Shown here piece by piece: positions 54,534 to 64,000 of a stretch of DNA of 64,000 bases. Both the position numbers and the translations under genes were made by a program. Each line of letters opens with the position of its first letter. The stretch's first letter is position 1. The notes under the pieces are model-generated. The model saw only the letters and a program-made list of their open reading frames with translations, was not told the DNA's origin and made no database searches. The stretch comes from Macrothele yani (taxonomy: Eukaryota > Arthropoda > Arachnida > Araneae > Macrothelidae), in contig CM077028.1 of assembly GCA_039090855.1 (NCBI GenBank), positions 64,919,054 to 64,983,053 of the forward strand. Direction: 5' to 3'.

Positions 54534-55140
54534 TAGATATGCTATGCATCTTTCGCATGCCAAGGTCTTCGTGGGTGTGAAATAAAACGAGCGTCTCGAG
54601 AGTATACATTTATTTACATACAACACATTGCATTCTTCTCAAGTAAAGCAGATACAGGCTTATGGTAACTAAAGCATGATATGTAAACTTGTGATTCTAG
54701 ATTACCCAAGTGTCTCTAGAAAGCAGCATTGCTGGTAGTATTTTCCTTGGTCGTAGAAGCGTTGAAATCTAGACCGGTTTTCAGACCAAAATGTTTATTT
54801 AGAAAATCGACAAATGGTTTAGATTCTGGCTTAGCAAAGTTAATATTGAAATCATCGGCTAATATCATCGGCATCAGGTGATAATTTTTGGAGATTTTCG
54901 TAATATCAAATCTCTTGTGTGTAAAGGGAAGAAGCACAAATTGAACGAATTCGATAATCTCGTTGAGCGTGTTACCCGGGCATATGTATAACACAATCGA
55001 TTGAAAAGTTACGCAGATTTCAATGAGATATTGTTACACTTATGCCAAACGTGGTGAAATAATGTTTCGCGATAATTAAAATATGTTGTTAAGTTGCAAT
55101 GAAATTAACTATTGTTGCATCACTTCATGGGACAGCATGC
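54534..55140 (-). mobile_element. Helentron-like remnant, 3' part
   Basis: 54534-54640 (ATATGCTATGCATCTTTCGC ... GAGTATACATTTATTTACAT) is a repeated terminus also at 62645 and 13287. 55005-55130 (CGCAGATTTCAATGAGATAT ...) matches 63815-63945. An endonuclease-like frame lies between. The LINE at 55143 interrupts it. Confidence 0.55.
54716..54994 (-). pseudogene. Endonuclease/exonuclease/phosphatase-like fragment of a Helentron-type element
   Basis: 93 codons on the minus strand. Key block PMILADDFNINFAKPESKPF matches the GDFN motif of APE-like (endonuclease/exonuclease/phosphatase) proteins; the Gly of GDFN is Asp here. TTKENTTSNAAF near the end corresponds to the T(T/S)..GT.IDAVF block, and a TAG follows at once. 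The start (YICPGNTLNEIIEFVQFVLL) also fits the family. Helentrons carry such a domain behind the helicase; no helicase or Rep part is in view, so the assignment to Helentron rather than to a LINE rests on memory of similar arthropod proteins. Truncated and inactive. Confidence 0.55.
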
Positions 55141-55761
55141 CGCACGATCTCCTAGTGGACGGTCGCATGTTTTACTCGCTCCTGTTCTTGCTTAGACCTA
55201 ACCACAGTTGATAGTGTTGCTTTGTTGTATGTGTTTGGGTACGAGTGTACACAGTTTTCGTTACGTTTCAACACACCAGGAGTGCGCGTCAGTTGTTATT
55301 TTGTTCGACGTAGTATTTTTTGCTATTCCAGTTGTTGCAAGCTGCAACACTTGGACTGTAATTTTAGCGGCCACATATGGAGGCTGCTAGTAACTTGAAA
55401 CAGCTTACAAAAATAGCTGAGTCTCGTACGAAAGTGAATCAACCTACTTTTTCGACAGCTCTTATACAGTCTACTGCTTCGCAACGCGAATCTACTAATT
55501 TGGATAATCCGTCAGCTAATATCATAAGAATGAATCCACTTGCTGCTGGGTCGAATGCAATGGCCCCGCCACCACCTTCTCGTCGATCTTTTGCAAATGC
55601 GGTTAGCGATTCTCAGGATCAAACTACTACTTCATCTTCATGTGTTACTTCTTCAGTTGTGTCTCGACGAGAAATTAAGTGGATTAATAACGCGTTGAAA
55701 ATATCGGATGAATCACATGAAGGTAAGGCTTATCAATCAACTATGCTTTTAAGTGTATTTT

Positions 55762-55984
55762 GGTCGCCTTGGTAATGCAGTGGCCTAAGCGATGGCCTAT
55801 GACCATTCGTCCGGAAGAGGTCCCGGTTTGAATTCCGGTGAGGCATGGATGTTGTGTTTGTCTAACGGCACTGGCTCTGTCCCTTCCCTGGAACCAGTGG
55901 TCCTAAATTAGGGGCGGGCGACTGCTTATAGTCCTTTGAGTTGCTCACGGTGGCCGTTAAACCTTCAATCAAAAAAAAAAAAAT
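55762..55984 (+). mobile_element. SINE1 inside LINE ORF1
   Basis: Perfect 11-bp duplication AAGTGTATTTT (55751-55761, 55985-55995). The head is diverged (TGGTAATGCAGTGG, box B GGTTTGAATTC). Confidence 0.94.
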
Positions 55985-56645
55985 AAGTGTATTTTTCCCG
56001 TCCCTGCGTGATACCCATCCCCCTATATTTAGAAGCTATTGCAAAAACCGCTCCAAAATAGAGCATTGAAACTGTCATTCTCATGGGGTGGGATGTGGTC
56101 GTGCATTTCACTCACCGACCTTCTGTTGACCAAATCCTGGCTAAAGGCATAGATATCAAATCCTTCCACTTAGTTACAAAACCCACTACTCAGCGCCCTA
56201 TTACTGTCGCCAGTGCCGTACCAGATAATCTGCTTATTCAAGCTCTCGGAACCCTATGTCGATTCGCAGGGGAAATGAAACTTATCCCCGCTGCCCCATG
56301 CGACTCCCCTTTCAACAACGTTAGAGGTGGCCGTCGCCAGTATAGAATTGTTTTCCCGAACGAAGGAGCCGTCATCCACATACCTGATTCTTGAATTTTA
56401 CGCACCCACCTACTCTTCTAACTTTGCTGGCTTTGCGGGTGCGCAACGCTTCAGGTCTAGGGCCGATAGACATTTAGCGTCAGAATGTCCACATAGAAAT
56501 GGTCCTCCCAGTGACACAACCCCTGCTATTCTAACAAATTCTGAAATGTCAACAGTTCAGCTACCATAAAATTCTGCTTCCATTGAGCATCCTGCTCAGC
56601 CCACTGCAGACTTTGTCACTCAGCAAAATTAACAGCCTACTGGTG

Positions 56646-57751
56646 ACGGATCACTTTGCCCGTGTTCAATTCGTCCACCGTTCACTTTGTGCACGTTCAT
56701 TTTGTCCTCAGAATGAATGAACATGTTACGAATATGACGCACTTAGAATAAAAACAGCGGAAAAAAGGCTAGGCCTACTGCCTATGAAATAATATTTAGT
56801 GCCTGAGCAAATGCGCCATATTATTACCTTAATTTGACGTGAAAATGTTAAAAATATGACGTACTCAGAATAAAAACAGTGAAAAAGGCCTTTGCCTAGG
56901 CCAATTAATATTTAGTGCTTGAGCAAAAGCGTGATATTATTACCTTGACTTGATACGTAAACATTATGAATACGACATCCGTAGAATAAATATTGTAAAA
57001 AAGGCCTAGGGCTCATGAAAATAATGTTTAGTGCCTGAGCAAATGCGAGTATTATTACGTTGATTTGATATGTAAATATTATCGTGATTAGAATAAAAAC
57101 TGTGAAAAGGCCGCGCCCTAAGGCACATGAAATAATATTTAGTGCCTAAGTAAAAGCGTAATATTATTACCTTGAGTTGATAGGTAAACGTTATGAATAT
57201 GAGATCCGTAGAATAAAAACTGTTGAAATGGCCTAAGCCTAGGGATTTCGAATTAATATTTCGTGCCTCAGTAAAATCACATTTATTACTTTGAGTGGAT
57301 ACGTAAACGGTTTGAATATGACATCAGCAGAATAAAAACTGTCAAAAGGCCTACACATAGTAATTAGTGCCTAAGTAAGTAAAAGAGAAATATTAATAAC
57401 TTGACATCTTATGTAAATATTTAGTGACTAAGTAAAAGTGCAGCGTTATTGAAAAATCCTACCTTATTGTCCTTTTCCGAACATAGCGTGAGTCATGCTG
57501 TAGTGATTGACATCGTACTACACAAAAGAGTTAAAAAGCACTTCAAAGTTAAGTTCCTTGTTTTACTTTAAAGAACATTTAAAATCGTTATATTTTAAGC
57601 GAGACACTCAGACAGAAAAACAATCGCTTGCAAGCAATGTCCACTGACCTTTTCTTCTGCCTACACCAAAAGCTCCATGAAAACAAAAAAATTCGACGGT
57701 ATTCCATTCATTCTGAGGACGAAATGAACGTGGACGAAGTGATATGGAACC
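56646..57751. mobile_element. Inverted-repeat element with a satellite-like core, inserted in the LINE
   Basis: Flanks CAGCCTACTGGTG (56633-56645) and CAGCCTACTGATG (57752-57764) differ at one base, and LINE coding text joins across them. Ends: ATCACTTTG ... CGTTCATTTTGTCCTCAGAATGAATG (56649-56719) and its inverse CATTCATTCTGAGGACGAAA ... GAAGTGAT (57708-57744). The left end has an extra ~33-bp variant copy of the terminal motif (TTCAATTCGTCCACC / TTCACTTTGTGCACG). Confidence 0.8.
56705..57445. repeat. Tandem array of ~117-bp units, 6-7 copies
   Basis: GAATAAAAACWG recurs at about 56746, 56868, 56984, 57091, 57211 and 57330 (spacing 107-122), with AATATTTAGTGCCTGAGCAAA and ATTATTACCTTGA-type blocks in each unit. 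Confidence 0.92.
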
Positions 57752-58454
57752 CAGCCTACTGATGGTGTCGAGCCCAACGCGGAAGCATCCCAGTCCCCTT
57801 CTGCTCAATCTACTGACTCTGTTACTCCAGCTGAACCCACCCAAATGGATGTGCCTCCTCCTAAATTCTTCTTCCATTTCTATTGTCAACAGATTCTAAA
57901 TCAACGAAAGCTTCGGGAAAAAGAACTGAAACAAGTAATTATCCTTCCATACCGAAACGCACAGGTACTAAGGGAAGACCTCGTTCTGCCATTAGAACTT
58001 CAGCACGTACTTCCTCAAGGAACCCTTTATCCTTTCTTGTAGTGGGTGTCGAGGTTCCCCCATTCATTCTTTAAATGCTTTTGTTGACCTTGATGTTGTA
58101 AAAGGTTCAGACACCACCACTGCTGACTCAGCCAATAACACTGACCGCAGCTCACAATCAAATATACCCATGAATTTGAAAAGCCAGCTAAATGATATGA
58201 CAGTGCCGACTTCGCCGCTCAATTATGATGAACTGCTTTTTCTATATCGTCAGCCGAAGAAAAGTCGAATTCTGAATATCCCGTGTGTCCAGACCAATAT
58301 GCATCGTCTCCCTAAAATGATTCAACAGTTTAAGCTCCTGGAAGAAGTCCTGGCGAATGTGTCCCCTCCATTTAGACGGCACAGTATCACCGGAGAGTAA
58401 ATTACAGCATCTCAACACTATCCAGATAGGCCGAGAAACAACATCAGTCACAGC

Positions 58455-60950
58455 ATGACATTTTCTCTTAAGATTGTCAGTTTCAATTGTCGAGGCTTTG
58501 TGGTGTCAGTGGCGAATGCACTCCTTTATGAAGTCCTACAACCTCGCAATTCAGATATTGTATTACTCCAGGAAACCAATTGTTCACCCTCCACAGATTT
58601 TAATCGCTGTCTTTTCAATTTTCATCACACCTTTCGTGTTCATATAGGTACTGGAACTGCTGTCGGATTCCACACCAGTGTTCTTCCCTTCTGTAAAATG
58701 TAGTTGGAGTGACAGAGTTAGCTCGGTGACTTTCAGGATCTTTCGTTTTCTCTTTATTCTGCACAATATCTCATACTGATAATTCACGTTACTAATCATT
58801 GTTCTGAAGCTGAGTCTGTTATTTCATGTTCAGTCTGTTCTTGCCAAGATTCCTGCTTCTGATATTGTTATATTTGGTGGTGATTTTAATTGTACGTTGC
58901 ATCCACAATGTGACAGAGATAACTCATATGAAAGCCGACCTCCCTTGTTGCGCAGCTCTCCGCACTCGTTTCTGACTGATTGTTATGATACTGTCCGCCA
59001 ACTTCATCCTGACAGCCGTGAATTTACATGATTTCCTCCTTCTCATTCCATCAACGCAGCTGCCCGACCAGATCCGTTTTGTATTTCCAGCTTCCTCCGG
59101 CAACGCATTCTTTCCATAATCCATGCTTCCTGTATTTCTTCTGACGATCGCCCGGTTTGCTTGACATTTCAATTAATTTCTTCCACAGTTCCACATCCAA
59201 AACTTTGGACGATCGATATCTTATGCCTTCAAGATCTTACTTTCCAGACAGAAATTCGCTCCAAGCTCTTTCAAGCAGTCACCCAACTTGCTACTTCTCC
59301 AAACACGACTGCTCTGTGACTCACAAATAGACAAGAAATAATTGCTTATGCAAAGTATTTTTCCTTTGCTGCAAAAACCAAGAACTTGATGGAACTGGAT
59401 CGTCTCCGACTGGCGTTCAAATTGACCTCTCCTTCATCTCCAGCATTTGAAAACCTCAGAGCTCAACTTCACCAGCTCCTCAAATAATTTGCAAGTACCT
59501 CTCTTACCCGTTAAAAATGTCAAATTTCGCACTTCTATGACGACCTCCTAACAGCTCTTTGTCATTTGGAACGCCGACGCTCAAAGAACACCACTATAAC
59601 GCATCTTTCTCTTCAGGATAGTTCCACGACCACTGATCATAGTATAATTTCCTCCCAAGTATATGCCTACTATCGTCAACGACGTTGCATCCACTACTAC
59701 TGCTTCAATGCTATTGCAAAATCTTCGCAAGTCCCTGCTTGTTTTGATTCGCTTCTGACAGCTCCAATCTCACCATCGAAAATCCGTTGTACAAACTACA
59801 GCCTGAACACCCGATCTGCTCCTGGTGAAGATGGACTTACAGTAGAATTCCATCAGAATATTCTTCTAGCTCTTCTTCCGCTTCTCTTAGCATGCTTTAA
59901 CTTCCTTCTCACTTCCTCTGACTTCTGTTCTCCGGCTTTCTTCTTTGCACTAATGCGTCTCATTCCTAAATCTGGTAACTTTAGCTATCTAACTAGCGGC
60001 CGATCTCTTTGCTTAACACGGATTATAAAATTTTCACTTAAAACTCTCTCCGGAAAACTAAAAACTTCTACCTCTTCTTTGTTCTTCGTGCTTTTTCGGC
60101 TTCCCTTCCGTTTTCTGCAATGCGTCATCTAATCTTTACTGTAACGCCTACTTTCGCGTTCGCACTTCTACTTTGCTCGCTTTAGCTATTCCTTTCCCTA
60201 ACGGGATCCGGCAGGGTTACCCCCACCCCTGTCGGGTCAACTGTTCTCCATTGCATTTGAACCGCTCATCATCACTTTTCGAGCTCGTCTTCGTCCCAAC
60301 ATACCTCGAAATATTGCCAGCACCAGACATTGTATAGAACGATTCTAACAGCCTATGCTCATGACTTGACTTTGTTTATCCGCAGTAACTCAAAATTAAC
60401 CGCTCTTTCTTCGATTTACGAAGACTATGCTGCTCTTTGTGGCTCTTCAATAAATACAGACAAATGTACTGGCCTGAGAGCTGGGGCATGGGTGATCCGC
60501 GGAGACCGGCCATGATCAGTCCGCTGGTCGTCCACCAAGGTGAGATTCCTAGGAGCTTACATCGGGCGTCAGATTTATGTCGAATCTGTCACCTGGACTC
60601 CTGTGCTACAGAAAATCAAAGTCGGGCTAACTTCCGTCTTCTGAAAAGCAATCTCTCTGTTTTCAGCAGGACAAGTAGTTAATAACTTAATTCAACCAAA
60701 GCTATTTCACACCTGGCTTGTTAAAGCACCGCCGAAACTCCTTCTGAAAACCTACTACGATTATTTACTGATTTTGTCTGGAATATAATTCATTGTATTG
60801 ATAAAAAAAACTGTGGTACTTCCGGTATCCTTCAATGGACTCAACCTTGCCGATGTCTCTCTGAAGCACAAGTCCTTTTTTTACACTGCTTTTCCATTGA
60901 ACTCAAAACAAGCAAATTTGCGTTATGTTTTATTTTAATGTTGACAACGT
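58455..60950 (+). pseudogene. LINE ORF2 relic: endonuclease and reverse transcriptase
   Basis: Start chosen at ATG 58455: MTFSLKIVSFNCRGF..., then DIVLLQETN (58550) of the APE endonuclease, and GGDFNCTLHPQCDRDN (~58875) with its catalytic Asp-Asn pair. Reverse transcriptase blocks follow: SAPGEDGLTVEFHQN (~59815), RLIPKSGN (~59955), an FPNGIRQGYPHP-like block (~60200) and the catalytic box, which reads TAYAHDLTLF at 60348-60377, so the first Asp of YADD is His. Thumb text (FLGAYIGRQIYVESVTWTPVLQKIKVGL) and a C-terminal region reach about 60950. There are many frameshifts and stops. The GIRQG and DGLT.EF wording suggests the L1/Tx1 group; clade is tentative. Confidence 0.8.
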
Positions 60951-61244
60951 CGACGTTACTACTCCGTCTATATTGCTTTGCTGGTTCCCATCTCTTACAA
61001 GGTAAGGTGGGTTCTTTGTTACTCGATACAAATGAACTGTAACCAACCTAATTTGCTTTATCTTTAATTTTGAGTAGCCGACGTCAACTATTATACGCCT
61101 TATACCTTACTTCGTTTGTTCCCATCTATTTAAGTAAAATTTTGTTACGCTCTATTTGTACGTACTACTTGTAAATATTTTACCTGTAAATAGATTTAAT
61201 GTATTTTTACTTTTCACGTTCATAAAAAAAGACCTCCTGAAAAC

Positions 61245-61640
61245 GATCGGATTTCAACAATGGTTTTGACAATGGTACGGCCGTTACCCATTTTAGTTAC
61301 ATCGATATGTTTGACTTTGGATTTACTTTACTATTGTCGGGAAAGATGCGTAGCATCAAAAACATTCATCGATATCGACACAGAAGTTTTTTTCAAAGAG
61401 CTAAATGAAGTTAACACCGTGCATATGGGAAAGACGAAGCTTTTCGAATTCTGTTAAGGGGGAATGAATGGCATGATTTTAATTACTTTGGGACCGGATT
61501 TGTGTATACAATATGCACATTTTACGAGATTGTTCCAGTTCGGCAGTTTTGAGGAAATGGTACGATTACTTGGTCCTCAAGATTTGGCAACGCTTTCCAT
61601 CGTTAATGACATTTGTGTCAAAAGATAAGTTAAAAGGTAC
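61245..61640. mobile_element. Helentron-like remnant beyond the LINE
   Basis: GGATTTCAACAATGGTTTTG (61252) matches CAGACTTCAACAATGGGTTTG at the window end (63962), and GTCGGGAAAGATGCGTAGCATC (61338) matches 63740. No coding segment identified. Confidence 0.5.
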
Positions 61641-62124
61641 CCTTAGTCATAAATCACATCACACGATGTTCAGTGTCCGTGACACTTCCTGACCACAGAA
61701 GGCGAAGATGCTTGGCCACAGGTGTAATTTGCAGCTGCTGCGTTATTGGATCCTTGTGGTGCCAATTATCAGTCGCTAGTAGCGCAAAGCTGCTAGCACT
61801 GCTGTTATCGCTTGGTTTCAAATTGTCTGAGGTCACACTATAGGAATTAAGAACAGAGATGCAGCAGCCACTTAAAACCTGTGACGTTAATACTAAAATA
61901 TTTGGAAAAGTTACAAACGAAGACACTCATGTGGAATTTTCTCATTTAACGAAGTGCATTTGTTCATTCAGTGCAATTAGTTTAGGAAACTACAAGGTTT
62001 CAATAAGTTACGTAACTAGGGAAAATCCCTTTCCGAGACGAAATATTCCCTATGGCGGAAACACAGATACAGGAGTGTAAATAGAAGCATTTTCGCCATA
62101 ATCTTTTGCGTCTCTTTCGATAAA
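61641..62124. other. Unassigned stretch
   Basis: Nothing recognised. Confidence 0.4.
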
Positions 62125-62138
62125 CTAAATGCGGGAAA

Positions 62139-62446
62139 TGATCAAATGATCATATGTAGAGGAATTTAGGAAGGGTGTGTCTGATCCCAGGTCTTAAACA
62201 ACCCTTAGAAATAGGCAGCTAGGAGATTTGGGCTAGATTGCCCGATAGGAAAGAGACACGGAAGCGAAGTAGAAAGGGGGGAGAAGATGCCCTTATTTAT
62301 TACCGGGGTGTTAGTACCCGCGGTCCGACGACTCAACGTACCCATCCGACGCACGTTAAGGGATCGAGCGTTCGTACCTGCCTGGGACCGAACCTGAGGT
62401 CCTTTCCGTGGCAGTCACGAACGTTGCCCACTAGGTCACCGCGACC
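62139..62446 (-). mobile_element. SINE3, second copy
   Basis: CTAAATGCGGGAAA (62125-62138) and CTAAGTGCGGGAAA (62447-62460) form a 14-bp duplication with one mismatch. About 85-90% like 18480-18799, including the GATCAT tail and the tRNA-like head. Confidence 0.92.
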
Positions 62447-62460
62447 CTAAGTGCGGGAAA

Positions 62461-62898
62461 AATTTGTGCTACCGGTATCAAAATCTCTGTCTGTCGGTTT
62501 ATGGGCACCATTTTATCAGCCACTACAAAAAGATCGGCATTTTTACTAGCACTCCGTTGAAGTTGCAAAATGATCAATGAACTTGTTGAAGGACGGATAT
62601 TTGGATACCAGTAAAAAAGAAAAAGAATTGTACTTTTCTAGATAATTTATGCTACGTATCTTTCGCATGCCAAGATCTTTGCGGGTGTGAAATGAAACGA
62701 GTCATTCGAAAGTATTTATTTCTTTACGTACAACACCCTGCACATATTCTCATCACTCACACGACCGCACCAAACCACAGTCCGGTACATACTAAGTGGA
62801 ATTAAATCATAACAACAAACAATAAGGTTTATTGATTTTTGACATTAAGCTATACTTAGGTATAGTTGGATTAATGAATGTTACTGTCGTAAAACCAA
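62461..62898. other. Helentron-like terminus (62645-62745) and unassigned DNA
   Basis: TTTATGCTACGTATCTTTCG ... GAAAGTATTTATTTCTTTACGTACAACAC matches 54534-54640. The rest is unassigned. Confidence 0.5.
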
Positions 62899-62908
62899 TG
62901 AAAGAAGA

Positions 62909-63137
62909 GCCGGCCCGTTGGCGCAGTGGTCTAAGCAATGGCCTCTGATCATTCGTCCGAAGGGGGTCCGGGTTCGAATCCCGACGAGGCATGGATGTTG
63001 CGTGTGTCTTACGGCACTGGCTCTCTCTCTCTCTCTCTCTTCCTTGGAACAAGTGACCCTAAATTAGGGATGGGCGCCTGCTTATAACCCATTGAGTTGC
63101 TCACGCTGGTCGTTAAACCTGCAATAAAAAAAAAAAT
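62909..63137 (+). mobile_element. SINE1 copy with a CT microsatellite in its body
   Basis: Perfect 10-bp duplication TGAAAGAAGA (62899-62908, 63138-63147). The CTCTCCCTTCCC segment of the body has expanded to (CT)n at 63020-63040. Confidence 0.93.
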
Positions 63138-63197
63138 TGAAAGAAGATATGTGAGTCATAAAAGTATTTACTAAACTATGGCGGCGGTAATAGTAAG

Positions 63198-63385
63198 GTT
63201 TTTTTTTTTTTTTTTGATTGAACATTTAACGAGTACCGAGAGCAACTCGTCCCTAATTTAGGGTCACTGGTTCCAAGGAAGGGAGAGAGTCAGTGCCGTA
63301 AGACAAACATAACATCCATGCCCGGACCCTTCTCGGACGAGTGGTCATAAGCCAGCGCTTAGACCACTGCGTCACCGGGGCGGGG
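63198..63385 (-). mobile_element. SINE1 copy with two internal deletions
   Basis: Lacks AATGGGCTATAAGCAGTCGC after GAGCAACTC and lacks the box B segment after CATGCC. T run of 17 at the left edge; likely duplication around TAGTAAG. Confidence 0.88.
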
Positions 63386-63724
63386 CGGTAGTAAGTATTT
63401 GGACTGTTTTGTTTTTCGAAAACAATGTTTATTATTATTATGTATTATTCCAATTTTAACGAACGTAAGAAACGACGTTGACGCCGATGAAATGTGACGT
63501 AGCTATGAATATCTGTCAGCGTATGCGCAAGCTAAAATCTGACCTCAAGATAAAAAGAAAACTTGAATCGCAGATGTGTTAGTGAGGGGAGATTGGTACT
63601 TTTGGGCTAGGATATTACAGGTTACATCACATCGTGTTACCCATCATTTTGAAGCTCTCGTCAATAGCAAGTAATTCCCTCTCCTATAAGAGGTCGAGGG
63701 GAAGCCAAATTTTGTAAATTTTGC
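63386..63724. other. Unassigned stretch
   Basis: Nothing recognised. Confidence 0.4.
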
Positions 63725-64000
63725 TACGACGTATACTTTACTAGTGTCGGGAAAAACGCATAGCATCAGAATGCATTTTTGTAATGTCTTTTATTACATT
63801 TCGCAACAGGTTATCGTAATTTACGCAGATTTCAATGAGATACCATTACGTTGGTGTAAAACGTGATAAAATAATGTTCAGCGATAGTTTAGTAAAATGT
63901 ATTGAGTGACAATGAAATTACCTTCTGCTGGGTCACTTCAGTTAACAGCATTCAAAAATCAGACTTCAACAATGGGTTTGACTACTTCCGTTACTCAGTT
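63725..64000. mobile_element. Helentron-like remnant running off the window
   Basis: GTCGGGAAAAACGCATAGCATC (63739) and ACGCAGATTTCAATGAGATA (63822) match 61338 and 55012 respectively; TTCAACAATGGGTTTGAC (63966) matches 61256. Confidence 0.5.

Larger units (their letters stand above)
55377..58075 (+). pseudogene. LINE ORF1 (gag-like) relic, split by two insertions
   Basis: Opens at ATG 55377: MEAASNLKQLTKIAESRTKV, then Ser/Pro/Thr-rich text with PPPPSRRSFANAVSDS. Coding is broken by a SINE1 (55762-55984). It resumes in GWDVVVHFTHRPSVDQILAKGI (56083) and QYRIVFPNEGAVIHIPDS (ends 56394), a possible RNA-binding region. A decayed zinc-knuckle-like DRHLASECPHRN is near 56470. After the TIR element it resumes at ~57765 with PTDGVEPNAEASQSPSAQ and a Pro-rich PAEPTQMDVPPPKF tail. 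The protein would coat LINE RNA. Frameshifts and stops are frequent. Confidence 0.65.
55143..61235 (+). mobile_element. Long L1/Tx1-like non-LTR retrotransposon (dead), with two nested insertions
   Basis: Contains gag-like ORF1 relic, endonuclease plus reverse transcriptase ORF2 relic, and ends in ATAAAAAAAG near 61230. Helentron-like sequence stops on its left (55130) and resumes on its right (61245), which sets approximate borders. Nested: SINE1 at 55762-55984 and a TIR element at 56646-57751. Without them it is ~4.7 kb. Confidence 0.75.

Noticed and set aside
61260..61457. 65-codon frame with a signal-peptide-like start
   Set aside because: It overlaps sequence repeated at 63725-64000 and belongs to a decayed repeat; no supporting motif.

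Overview
This window reads as intergenic DNA of an animal genome, most likely an arthropod. I found no host gene, no intact coding sequence, no rRNA and no convincing functional tRNA. It is a dense graveyard of transposable elements: many Tc1/mariner DNA transposons with ~1.2-1.5 kb bodies, TA target sites and paired terminal inverted repeats, three tRNA-derived SINE families, RTE-type and L1/Tx1-like non-LTR elements, hAT elements, probable Helentron remnants, and AT-rich satellite arrays. The wording of several Tc1 transposases resembles copies I remember from spider genomes, so a chelicerate is my best guess; that part is memory, not proof.

Layout. 0-7.6 kb: RTE reverse-transcriptase tail, a degenerate DDE transposase, a tRNA-bearing foldback element, two Tc1 relics (one split by a SINE), an inverted N-terminal duplication, a Tc1/Tc3-like relic carrying a dimer of a second SINE family, and the end of another Tc1 family. 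8.4-9.5 kb: 9-unit satellite of ~122 bp with a 3-unit higher-order pattern. 9.9-11.4 kb: SINE and Tc1 relic. 11.9-13.1 kb: long foldback element with a tandem-repeat core. 13.8-14.4 kb: 145-bp tandem dispersed repeat. 16.1-16.7 kb: tandem trimer of a tRNA-like unit. 17.5-24.5 kb: three Tc1 elements with paired ends (17466-18980, 20438-21810, 23133-24544) with ~400-bp repeats and a segmental duplication between them. 25-31 kb: SINEs, a ~149-bp array with a CTCF-like core in each unit, AT-rich repeats and a second tRNA foldback. 31-34 kb: unassigned, with a 700-bp pyrimidine tract. 34.5-50.5 kb: Tc1, hAT and mariner relics, many SINEs, two more tRNA-bearing foldbacks. 52-64 kb: Tc1 and hAT relics, then a nest in which a Helentron-like sequence is interrupted by a ~6-kb LINE, itself interrupted by a SINE and by a ~1.1-kb inverted-repeat element with a satellite core.

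How the parts relate. The autonomous classes present (LINE, RTE, Tc1, mariner, Helentron-like) are all broken. The non-autonomous ones (SINE1 with 14 copies, foldback elements, hAT derivatives) look younger: several have perfect 9-12 bp target-site duplications and long poly(A) tails. The most unusual signal is a set of foldback elements that carry tRNA-like sequence, have 10-12 bp target duplications, and have a single-sided ~33-bp terminal extension. All coordinates, alignments and residue counts were made by eye.
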